Positions 44,022-54,700 of a stretch of DNA of 64,000 nucleotides are shown here, piece after piece. The position numbers were made by a program, and so were the translations under genes. The notes under the pieces were generated by a model. It did no database searches and had not been told where the DNA came from. It saw only the letters and a list, made by a program, of their open reading frames with translations. This stretch comes from Obelidium mucronatum. Lineage: Eukaryota; Chytridiomycota; Chytridiomycetes; Chytridiales; Chytriomycetaceae. Every line of letters begins with the position of its first letter. Position 1 is the first letter of the stretch. The stretch spans positions 62,001-126,000 of the forward strand of contig JAIVFH010000054.1 of assembly GCA_025765595.1 (NCBI GenBank), read 5' to 3'.

Positions 44022-45518
44022 TTATTTGAAAAGCGCCATTTGAGCAATACCAAACTCAAACAAGTGATCTTCGCTATGTCTAATCTTTAAATTCTGCAAC
44101 ACTCCAAAAAAATTTGAAACTACAGAGCCCTTGTCTTGTTCATTCAAAGCGTCCCAGCACATTAGGTACCCACCAAACGATCCAAACTCTAGCGCCCTGA
44201 AAGATTTGCTTCGGTGATCCCAAACAATGTCCAATCGGCAAAAATCCAGATGGGTCAGAGTATAGGCAGAATACTTTTTGAGTTTGTGAATAACTTTTGA
44301 ACAGAAATCAAGAGCATCCTGCATGCGATCAAGATCCTGGTCCTTTGTTGGCTCAGAGTGCATGCATCCAGTGAGTGCATCAATATAGAGTTTTGCCAAG
44401 TGGGTTGCGTGGTGGGATTCCCCTTTTGCTTTGGTTGCCGCTACTAGTGCCATGTATTGGAACTCTTCTTGAATGAAATAGACCTTGAGCTCAGACAACG
44501 CCACGGATTCAACGTAATCCTGACATATCCAAACATTAGCCAGCGGAGTTTGGAGTGAATTTGCCTTGATGTATTCCTTCAATTTGGGATTGGATTTAGG
44601 TTTGACTAACTGATTCTTGGCTTCGCTGGACCAATTGCGCTTGATGATTTTGCCCTTAAAGTGGCCAAATCCTTTAGCCAAGACTGCGCTTGTGTTCAGC
44701 AGCTCCGTTTCCAGGATCAGACCTTTGAGTATTGAATGGAGAACAACCTTGTCACAGTCTGCGCGAATGCTGTCTGGTTCGGGAAACAGGATCACGTTGT
44801 TTTCTAATCCAAAGAGCTTCAAATGGCGGAGAAATTCGTCCATTTCTTCGGCCCTTGTGATGTCCTGCACCATTTGCGCCGAGATGTTGGGAACCAGGAA
44901 AATATCCAAGGTAAGCGGTATCCTTTCAAGAAGCGACTTGAATGACCAAGTTGGTCCACTTGTTGTTCGAAGTTCCTTCAATTCTTCCCAGGACACAAAA
45001 TACAGGTCCACAAGTGCAGGTCTTTGGTTCCTGAGGCGCGCAAGCATATCAAGCTCCTCACGGATGCACTGCTCCGCATCCACAAAGTCGGGGTTGTTGG
45101 CAATTGGTTTGTTGAAGATGGTGGTCGGATTAGATGACAGAAACTTTGCAGACTCTGCAGTTGGGTGTTTAGTGAAGTAGATGTTGGCATCATCTCCAGC
45201 TCCAAATAAGGGATGAGGCAGAAACAGGATCACCAATCGTTTGGGGGTGTATTGCTTGGCCAGCCAAGCAGGGGCATTTGTAAAGTTGTGGCAGTGGTTT
45301 TTAATACGAAGAGCGTCAGACGTTTTCCTCCCAGGTACTTCAAGGGCCAAACAGCACTGCCACTCAAGCTGGGCTGACTTTTGGCACGAATTACAGCGGC
45401 GAGTTTTTAGACTGATGTCACCGTCTTGGCAAGCCGGATTGGAGCAGATCCACTCAAAGTTGGCGGCAGGTACAGGTGCTAGCGGCTTGTGGTTCATTTC
45501 AAAAGAGTGAATGCACAA
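44022..45518 (-). CDS. ATP-grasp-like enzyme with N-terminal zinc module (gene g)
   Basis: An intronless 498-residue protein. The N-terminus has CSNPACQDGD...RRCNSCQ and CC, a probable zinc ribbon. The C-terminal half follows the ATP-grasp pattern: a DK pair (RADCDKVVLHSIL), a Lys strand (GKIIKRNW), VWICQDYVESVALSELKVYFI resembling the QExI...DIRVFVI segment, and LDFCRLDIVWDHRSKSFRALEFGSFGG, resembling the final RxDxx...EINxxGG metal and ATP site. ATP-grasp enzymes ligate a carboxylate to an amine or thiol, for example in peptide or glutamate tailing. The substrate cannot be predicted. An internal Met (MNHKPLAPVP) could be the start. Unusually long and intronless for this island. Confidence 0.6.
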   Translation of the reverse strand: MCIHSFEMNHKPLAPVPAANFEWICSNPACQDGDISLKTRRCNSCQKSAQLEWQCCLALEVPGRKTSDALRIKNHCHNFTNAPAWLAKQYTPKRLVILFLPHPLFGAGDDANIYFTKHPTAESAKFLSSNPTTIFNKPIANNPDFVDAEQCIREELDMLARLRNQRPALVDLYFVSWEELKELRTTSGPTWSFKSLLERIPLTLDIFLVPNISAQMVQDITRAEEMDEFLRHLKLFGLENNVILFPEPDSIRADCDKVVLHSILKGLILETELLNTSAVLAKGFGHFKGKIIKRNWSSEAKNQLVKPKSNPKLKEYIKANSLQTPLANVWICQDYVESVALSELKVYFIQEEFQYMALVAATKAKGESHHATHLAKLYIDALTGCMHSEPTKDQDLDRMQDALDFCSKVIHKLKKYSAYTLTHLDFCRLDIVWDHRSKSFRALEFGSFGGYLMCWDALNEQDKGSVVSNFFGVLQNLKIRHSEDHLFEFGIAQMALFK

Positions 45519-45559
45519 ATGCTGGAGATTTTTATAGTCTCAACATTGAACAATACAAA

Positions 45560-45597
45560 TCAGTCAGTCAGTCAGTCAGTCAGTCAGTCAGTCAGTC
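45560..45597. repeat. (TCAG)n microsatellite
   Basis: About nine units of TCAG in the region upstream of gene g. Confidence 0.95.
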
Positions 45598-45620
45598 GGT
45601 ATAGTAGTTTTTTGATCGTT

Positions 45621-45636
45621 GGGGGGGGGGGGGGGG
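45621..45636. repeat. Run of 16 G
   Basis: A homopolymer G tract immediately after the TCAG array; assembly length may be unreliable. Confidence 0.95.
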
Positions 45637-45771
45637 TTATCTTGTAACGCTCATAACTCCGGCGCCCCTTGGCGCCTTGTGACGCTCTTGGTGTATGAGA
45701 TAGTTTCAATATGTTTCTATTGATGCGCGAAGAGGAGCTGCGTGGGATCTGAGTGGAATGTGGCCTGTTGG

Positions 45772-45930
45772 TGTGTGCATACACATTGTTCCACTTTAGC
45801 ATGATATAACTTTGGCGCCCCTTGGCGCCCCGCCTTGTCCTTTTAACACAGTGTTCTTTACATGGTTATACACGTAATGTCTAAAAGGCGCCATGGGGCA
45901 CCTTATTTTACTAAAGATACACACCTAAAT
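45772..45930 (+). repeat. GGCGCC-rich intergenic block, right copy
   Basis: Contains AACTTTGGCGCCCCTTGGCGCC, GCCTTGTCCTTTT, ACACGTAATGTC and AGGCGCCATGGGGC, aligned with 34832-34985 in the same orientation. A further GGCGCCCCTTGGCGCC occurs at about 45661. It may be a promoter block for gene g or one end of a duplicated segment. Confidence 0.65.
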
Positions 45931-46064
45931 GGTCTGTGAGTGCAGACAAAAACAAACCTTGCCTGGAGCCAAAACTGTCAGCAGCAAAATTACCATAAAT
46001 TATTATTAATTTAAAGAGCCTACAACACATTGTATTGAAGCTGGTTAGCCCCTTTGGATTGAAT

Positions 46065-46091
46065 AATCTCATACTGCCGCAGTATGAGATT
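46065..46091. promoter_or_regulatory. 27-bp perfect palindrome upstream of gene h
   Basis: AATCTCATACTGC, one central C, GCAGTATGAGATT: 13-bp arms with no mismatch. It is related to the sites at 34.41 and 43.91 kb. Just after it ATGAGATTTAATACTTCC resembles the first codons of gene a (MRFN-KK), here closed by a stop. This indicates a shared ancestral 5' region. The remainder of 45931-47453 has no firm exon. Confidence 0.7.
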
Positions 46092-47176
46092 TAATACTTC
46101 CAAAAAATAATTTTAAACTCGCTGGCCACCACCACCCCACCACCAACACAAGCTATACAACCAAGGACACTTGAGCAGTATCAAACGACTCTGTGGCATG
46201 TGTGTTCAATCAACAGAATGCCTGGAACCAGTCAAGGCCTGGAGATCGCTGGGGTTGACAATCCTGACTTGACAGGAAGGCATGCATTACTGGACTGGCC
46301 TGAGCAAGCCACCATCTGATGTAAGTCCTTATTTTCAAAACATCCTGACTTGCTGCAGCGCTCCTGTATTAACAAGTGATTGTATTCAATAGCCGCTGCT
46401 TGGGTCGCTCATGTTAAAACCAGCCAACCATCCAGCACCAAAACACGCTATTTTCTGGCTCAAATGGACCTATTTAAATGTAAGAAATATCCTCATTTAA
46501 TTTATTTGATTTTGATATGTGTTGGAGTGCTAATTATTCATGATTGTTAAGTCTCCAACACCTGCTTCAAAAACACGAAAAATACAACAAAGGGAAGCAA
46601 AATACCAACCAGGTACTTGAATACTATGCTGAATTTTGGAGCAGGAGACTAATGTCCAGTTTGATTTTATCAGGAAGGAATCCCTGTGGTGACTCTGAAA
46701 GTATAATCTGGCAGGCCTGCAAGCACCCAAACTGCCGCCAACACATCCATTGAGGCTTCGTATTATTCAAGGTAATATGGGCTAGTTTTACTTTTATTTT
46801 CGACAGTGGATCACTGAAAGTTTCTCAATTAGGCTGTTTTACTGTGTTTACCAAAACTGTTGCTCTGCTATTTATTGTTGGTCCATCCTTGTGGGTATGA
46901 GGCAGACAGGATAGCAGAGCTGTGTTGGTCTGTCTGGGGGAGGAGGGGGCTGTAATATTTGAGCCCACCTGTGCCTTTGTCAAGCCAGGTTCTGAAGCCT
47001 TGGCCTCCATGCAATGCAGATGTCCTCACACGCGCTGCATTGACAACCAGTATGTTGAGAATTCTCACGGCTGGTGGTGGCTTTTGGTATCTGTTTGGTT
47101 TGGTGTGAATCCCTTGATTGGCTACACACTCGAAACTTTTATGTTTCCATGATTTGTTCTCTTGAATGAATCTCTC

Positions 47177-47217
47177 CTTTCTCTCTCTCTCTCTCACTCA
47201 CCCCTCTCTCTCACTTC

Positions 47218-47252
<35 letters not shown>

Positions 47253-47280
47253 TCTCTCTCTCACTTCTCACTCTCACTCG
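47177..47280. repeat. (CT)n-rich simple repeat
   Basis: About 100 bp of CT repeats interrupted by CAC/TTCT words. It gives false Leu/Ser-rich ORFs. It probably lies in a UTR or intron of gene h. Confidence 0.9.
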
Positions 47281-47453
47281 ATTGGCTTTTAATCGCATTG
47301 GTTCCCACCTCATGTTACCAAGTGTCCCCAAACGGGGGCATGTAGGTTTAACTACTGCCATGTCTCTAATCAGAGTCATAGCAGAAGCAATGGGCTTTGT
47401 GGAGAACAATAAGGAGAAAATTTTCTCCTTCATCAAAAATCCATTGTCTTGAA

Positions 47454-50400
47454 ATGTGCAAAAAAGTAGCTAAAAACTGTGACGCAAGTCTATCACCCAC
47501 CCCTGAAATTGGAACACTTTCAACAAGCATGCAGCGCCTCCATAGCAAGCCCAAGGCCAACCAAGTGAGTACTGGATCCTTGATTTTCTCTGTTATAGGC
47601 CTTGTGCACTCACTAACATTTGATGCGCACCAACAGATGCCAGCCCCTTTGATGACAACCGCCAACACTCCTTGCTTGCAAGATGATCGAGGATTGCAAA
47701 CCATGGCACTTCTTGACTGTCTGTGGCCATTCAAGTGGGGTTGTTGCCAGACACCCTGCCCCTTGTCTCCAAAAACAAAGCTTACAACAACACATGAACA
47801 GTCGATGCCAGCAATGCAACCGTTGCTTCAAGAACATGACACAGTCATGTCTGTTCCTGTGGTATGTGACTTGAAGGTTTTGGTTTTGATTGGGTGTGTT
47901 TGTTAATTTGTTCACACACACTTCAACATTTTCCAAAGTCCTCCTCCACCTCCAAACAGGAGAAAGTCTTGAGACATGCTGCTTGCATCAAGTCCAAAGT
48001 CCATGTCCGGCTTTTCAACGGGACAACTCTGGCCCTGCAGGTGGGCCCTGGTACTACTGTTGGTGATGCAAGACGGATGATTTATTGCAAGACTGGGGTG
48101 CCCACGAAACAAACATATCTATTATATCAATCCAAAGTACTAAGAGACTGTTTGGTGCTGTCAGGTACCTTTTTTATTTTTTTGTTATCTTTTACATTTT
48201 CCACACAAGTGACCCTAACCCATACTACCATTTTACAGATTGTGGAGTCAATTTTCTCTCACAGCTCACCTTATCGTCGCATTTGCCTGGAGGCAGCACC
48301 AGGAGGAAAGCTCAAAGACCAGTTGATGGTGGAGGTCCTTCTAATCCACCTCCAGTTGTTCCGCAACCGGTTGTTGATGCCCCCATTCCTCCACCCTCCT
48401 CCTCATCTACAACCAAGCAACCAATGTCGCGCAAAGGAAAAGAAAGAGCCATTGACATTGTACAGGAGGCCACCACCCAACCACCACCACCACTGCCAAA
48501 ACGCGCGAGGGCTCAACAGAAGGAGGACTCAAACAAAAAATCAAAGGTAAAAAAATGTTCACTTTTTTACCATCAATCACATCACGTGCTTATTTTTTTT
48601 CTTACCTCTAGGCCAATTCTGACATACCTGCCCTTCCTGCTGGCTCCTTGATTGTAAATGCCAATGGAACTGTAGCCCCTGCTCCCTCCCATCTTGTCCA
48701 ACGATATGCTAGAAAATACGACATCTTTGTCCGTTCAGGGGGGTCGCAGCAGAAATGTCAAGACTTTTTAGCCCATCTTGACACCAGTGCTGAAGTATTC
48801 AACAACTTGGAAACTTGCCTTGCCGAGTTTCTCCAAGTTTTCCAGTTTGGGCACCCTGCCAAAAACGCGCTGATTCAAATCAAGGAGGTGATCCACCATC
48901 AGCAGCAGGTCAACATTGACACCGACTCTCTGGACATTGAGCGTGGTGTGATGGTGCCAACCACCAAGTTTGAAGTGGTGCCCTGTCTGTACAAGTGCCC
49001 CCAAGGCTTTCATGATGGAATTGACCAGTGTTCCTGCTTTACTGGAGATTGGAGCTGGGCAATCAACAACGCATGTCTTGACATGCTACAAGCCAACAGG
49101 GACATCAGCCACTGCACTCTTCAACAGGCTATTGGACACCCCCAAGCCAATTACCCAAGAGTTGTGTTCATGCTATCGCTCAACCGATACCTTTATTGTC
49201 CAAAGTTACTGGCGGACTATGGTATTTGCGCACAACCACTCTTGGGGTCTTCTTCCAAAGCTTGTATGGAAGCCACTCATCAAGCCATGTATGCCATCAC
49301 CCTTAGATTAATTTCGAAAGCTGGAAACTACCCCAATCAGCAGGAGCCTGGGTCCAATACTCCTGAAATTTCGAAACAACTGGTTGCTGGATCGGATGCT
49401 AGCCAGTGTGTCACCAACAAGGGAATCATGAAGATTCTTGGGAATGTTGTCAAAGTGGGGGAGCACTCCATCTTTTCAATCAACCACCCTGCTACAGCTC
49501 CCCACAACTTTGAGTCAGGGACATTCCCAACTTGGAATAAACGCGGTGGAGGCGGCACAGCAAACTGGATTCTGGATCCACCAAAGGCTCCTATGCGGGA
49601 CAGAGACTTGAAGTTGCTGGACTTTCTGGTCTTGACCCAAATCAAAGCTACTGTTGGTTGTCTGACTGGAGTGGACCTATCTGATGAAGAATGGTCTACA
49701 GCCTATGAGTACCTCAAGAATCAAGATGCCGCTCGTGCTTTTGGACCCTGGTTGGCAAGACGAAGCAACTACCAGACAGCAAATTTGTACCAACTGTCTC
49801 TGGCTGATGCGGTGGTTAGACTTGGGGCTAAACAGCAGTATAATCCAAAGGGGAGCATCAAGTTTACAACAGCCAAGATTGTGGCTTCTTCTGAGTGGGT
49901 GGATGCTGCAAGACTCTTGAATACTCCCATTCACCACTTCAGCGACGACAATCAGCACAACTTGGCCATTGAGACTGATGCTTTGCTTAATGTGGCTCTT
50001 GTGGATACTGAAGATGTGGAGATGGCGGACGCAATTCTGGAGACTTTGCCTGCGGACCCTGTGGCCATGGAATTAGATCCTCCAGTTCTTGAGGATGATC
50101 CCAATGGAAATCCCTGCCAGCTTGTGGCTGATAATCAACCAGTCTCTGCAGCTTCCTTCAGTCAAGCCTGCACTTTGTTCAGTGAGCTCTCTCTACTGGC
50201 CAAACTGCTTGGGATTGGCTTGTCACTGGTCAACAAGAAGTTAATCAGCCGGTCCTACAAGATCCAGCGTGAGGGAATTCATGTTGTGTTCCAGCGAGCT
50301 ATGGATAAACTGACTGAGTTGGACAAGTCTCCAGGAACGTGGCATCCAGGAACAGTCATGTACAGAATCTATCCCAAAGATCCTGACTTGGCCAATCCAA

Positions 50401-51631
50401 CAAAGTCAATCAGTGTTTCAGAGGTTGCTGTTGTTTTCAAAAGAAGAGCTGACAAATCCAAGAGCATCTCAAAGGTAAGCATTATTCTTAACCATCTCAT
50501 TTGTTGAGTATTGGCCAATTAAATCAATCTATTTTCCCCCAAAAGCTGGTTCCCCTCTTTCGTGTCTTGGAGTCCTCCACATTCAGTCCAAGTACCACCA
50601 ACCCCACTGTTGCTCAAGTCAAGGTCCAAACCATCCACTCCCTCTTTTACAAAAGTCACGTGTATTTGAGGGATTTCCAAAGAGCCACAACATGCTGTTT
50701 TGACTTGGGCCAAGAATCTTTGTCAAAACTACACACAATCAGCAAGCCGCTGCCAACCCGTACTGAAATGCTCGACCCCAAGTCAAAGACATGGGATGCA
50801 ATGTCTTTGCGAAAGTGGGGGCTGGATAGGGCCATTGCAGCCGTTGCCCCACAGACTATGACAACAGTTGATGTTCCCCTTAATTCATTTCTTGGGAATA
50901 CCTACAGAGACAACTTCAACTTGCTTTTCAAAAAGTTGCTCAAATCTCATCCCTCAATGGCTGGAATTGGCACACCATCTAGCAAGCTACTCATGGGGGC
51001 TCTCGACTCGTCATTTGGAAGAGGGCACATCTGGAGGGCAAGAACGTCTGCTGAATCCATAACCAAGCTGGACCTTGAAGATTTAACTGTTGTCAATCAG
51101 AGGTGGCTTGGAATTGTGTATTCATCCAATATTATCCCAGACTCTCCACCAGGCAACCAGTCCACTTTGACTATGGACTTTTCTCTGAGCTCAACTGTCC
51201 AGGAAATACCACCTGACGATACTCCAAATTTCCACTTCAAGTTCCAAAATCACACTGTTAATGGACTGGAGATTCAGATGCAAGACAATGTATCTGCAGG
51301 AAAGCAGCAAAACATTCAACCCCTGGTTCTGTCCTTTTCAAGTCAAGGTCTTTATTCTTTCAAATTTGCTCCTGGTTATCGAGGGAGGCACATGGCTGGT
51401 AAGGCCAATCCTTCAATACATGGTCAAGCTGGTGCAATTCCAGCACTCTGGAATCAGCTAGAAAACAACCCATTTGCAGCTCTTTTTGACCATATTGATG
51501 GTTTGGTCCAAGGGCATGGGCGGGTTGCTGAAGATGAAGAAGTGGTCAGTGATGGGGTCAAAGATGGGGAGGATGTTATCGAGGAGGTTGCTGAGGATGA
51601 TGTCCAAGATGATGTGACAAAGAAGGATTGA
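47454..51631 (+). CDS. Large island protein with ubiquitin-like domain and Gly-Gly junction (gene h)
   Basis: At least five exons. The 5' end is uncertain; 47454 is the first in-frame ATG of the exon ending at 47565. The exon 47641-47861 is Cys/His-rich in one frame (PCLQKQSLQQHMNSRCQQC, zinc-finger-like), but splice phases fit another frame better. Next comes a ubiquitin-like domain (KVHVRLFNGTTLALQVGPG, GVPTKQTYLLYQSKVLRD), continued after an intron to LTLSSHLPGG, in register with the end of ubiquitin (Gly-Gly). It is followed by STRRK and a Pro-rich, basic linker. The remaining 1000 residues (48606-51631, intron about 50476-50544) include CPQGFHDGIDQCSCFTGDWSW and are not recognised. The C-terminus is acidic. 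It lies directly upstream of the Fanzor-like gene, same strand. Confidence 0.55.
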
Positions 51632-51781
51632 TGTAAAGAAGGCAAACGAAGAGGAGAGGATTAGAATGGTAAATCTTAATCACAAGTCTGTTACTGGAAG
51701 CAAAACTTAACCAAACCATATTAGACTACCAGACGAATCCTCAAAATCAGCAAAAGCAAAAGCAAAAGAAAACCAAAAGAG

Positions 51782-54700
51782 ATGGATGGAGCAGCAATGG
51801 TGCAAGCAGATAAAGCCCAGCTGGCAAGCTTTAATCACAAGGTAAAAGATCTGCCATCAGACTCAAATGGTACATTGGTGGACACAACGTAAGTTTGAAG
51901 GCAAATAATGACAATCAATACTCAGCCAACAAATCAACAGACTGATGGAGGCAGCCCTTGCGGATATGATTGGCTCCCGAGAAAAGATTGCATCAGGTGC
52001 TCTTGAACACAAGCAGAAAGTTTTGAATAGCTACTCTGCAAAAGGTGAATAACTAGTCACTTAACCAAATTAATTTAAATTCTAAATAACCTCAAAATAT
52101 TGCACATTTCCCAAAGCCAATGTCATGGAGGGTGATGCAATAACCATGAAGTTTTTAATTGAATTGGCCACTGTAATTTTTGACACTGGCCGAGTACTTG
52201 TTCAAGGAGCCAGCAACCTTTTTACTAAGATCCATTCAAAGGCTGTTTCACTAAATCTCCCTGTTCTTGTGAATGATCAACAATCCCTGTCACTGACTGA
52301 AAGTGCTGTAGCAATCACCAAGTTTTTACAGTCTGATGATTTCAAGCGATACTCAAACCCTCTGGAAGACACCAACATGCTTGAAACTGATCCGGCTCTA
52401 TTGTTGCAAATTGTCAAGAGTCTGTTCAATGCATCAAAGGGATCATTTATTAGTTCATTGCTCTTGGTTGTCAAAGAGCTGCATTTGTTGACCTTGACCA
52501 AGAGGTCAAGCTGGTCCAAGATGATGGTGTTGGCTCTTATTCTTGATGTTGAAGGCTCTTGCTACACGGATGATTTGGAGGAATTAAAAGATGCCATGAC
52601 TGCTGGAGCTGTTGGATGGATCAGGGATAATGATGGGGCAAACATGAACCACTATACGCCTTACCGCTACTACCCTCTGGATCAAACTCCCCATGGTCTA
52701 GCTGTGCTGAGGGAGTCCATCATTGATTCTCTCCTGTTGGAAGGGAATGGATTTACCATCCCTGAAAAGGCTGCTCTCTCAGCTTTCTGGATTTCTTCCA
52801 AAAAGAACTTGCCACAATTCAAAAAGATTTTGGAAGAAAAGTTCAAAGAACCTGACATTGCTGGAAAAGGGATGGATGGTTCCAGTGATGGAGTTTTATT
52901 GTACAGGGTGAGGCCCCGACTTCCAGCGGACCTTGACATCCAGGATGTTCGTGAAACCAATCAAAAGAAAACCAGATTGTCAACCAGTGAAAGCTTGGAG
53001 GACCAGGCCGCCCTTGCTAGGAAGGAAAAACTGTTGGCCTTGAAAAGATTGGAGGAGGAAGCCTTTTCAGTTCTTAAAAGTGAGGCTGCTCAGTTTCTCT
53101 CTGACTTTTTATGTCCTCGGTTTGCGGATTCCAATGTACCACTCAGTGAGGCTGAAACCACCTTTGACGCAAGTCTTGAATTCATCATTGAAACGGCTCC
53201 ATTCAATGAAGTTGATGGCTTGAAGTTGGGTACTGAACATCCAGTCACTCTTGACCACCTCTCTCCTCACGAAAAAGCAATTTACTCGTACCTCTTGAGT
53301 GTACCACCTGAAGCAAGTGCAAAATACCGTCATAATGCCATCATGACTGGAGCGCTGCCAAATACCTCAAGTGATTTTGTTGCCAGGGGTCTGTTTGAGT
53401 TTTTGAGTGGTTTGGCAGTGTCATTTGTAGTTTCAGATGCTGGAAGCAACGATGTAGCAGTTGGAGGTGTTGTTCATGATGAAGCCAATGCTGATGCGGA
53501 GGAGGGAGAAGGGGTTAGACTTGGGGGATATACTGACCAACAGAGCCAAAGAACAATTGAGGAGCAATATTCTATACAATACCATGAGCTATCTCAAGCC
53601 GGTTCAGTGGTCTTTGGCAAATTACCACGGGGGTGGGAAACTTGCAAGCCGGAGTCGCACTGTACCTACTCGTCCATATTCAAGCTTGATTGATATGGCA
53701 AAAGATGATTTTCTTCATTTGCTTGATGGAATAGATAAGCTGGTGAATGCGGAGTGGATGTTATTTGGAGATGGAGGGAAGATACAGTCAAAGTTTGGAG
53801 AATGTGCCAAAAATATTGCCAGATTCTGTCAGAATTCTGCAAGAAACTGGAAGGCTCGTCATTTGTCATGGGCTTCCATTCATGTTAAAGCAGGTATTTA
53901 CAGTTACTGAGGTCTTTTTATTTCAACATCAATTTATTAAAAGACCATACCTCAAGGCAAACCCTTCCTTGAACAGCTTGCATCCAGTAATCGCAAATAT
54001 TTGTCTGTTGATGGGAAAATCATTTTTCCAGCTCTTGTTTCCTCAATGCGTCGTGGCTATCAACAGGCTTCCTTTGACTTAACCTCCGGTACTCACATAA
54101 ATGTCGGAGCTTGGTTTATGGACTCCATTGATGCCCCTGATATTCTCAAGAAATCCCCACTTGATTTCGACTTTGAACCCGTTCCTCTGTCTGGTTTGAA
54201 TCTGATGCAATTGGCTCTTCATCGTGGACCAGACAACCACAGGCGTCTTGTTACACAGCCACTTGGGTACAAGATCAGTGTCTCAGAGAAAGCAAAGATT
54301 GTGTTGCAATTGCAAAACCAGAGCACTGTCAATTTCCCCAGGGATAATCGATTTTTAAGTTATTGTCCTGGTGAACTCCAAGTCTCTCTGGATCGTGATA
54401 CTGGGGATTACACCGCAACATTGCCCTTGACTACTGTTCACATGACAGTGAAGGAATTGGAGGCAATTAGACCAATCTTTGTCAACCGCATGTATCCTAC
54501 GCACAAACTGAAACCAGAATCCAATGAAGCCCTTTTTCAAGCTATTGTTGATCCCTTGACTGATGCAGTCAAGAACTTGGCCGAAGCAAGGCAGGCCTTT
54601 GCCAAAGACAAGTCTGACTTAGTTGCCCTCAAGACTCTTCAAGAAGCTTCACATTTGGTCCAGTATTTGCGCACAAAGTTCAAGGAAACCAATTCTCCCA

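Noticed and set aside
34390..46110. Calling the 11.6-kb core a complete element with terminal inverted repeats
   Set aside because: The left inverted copy overlaps the first codons of gene a, so the repeats look like related gene starts; no target duplication was found.
47162..47452. Leu/Ser-rich ORF
   Set aside because: Translation of a CT microsatellite.
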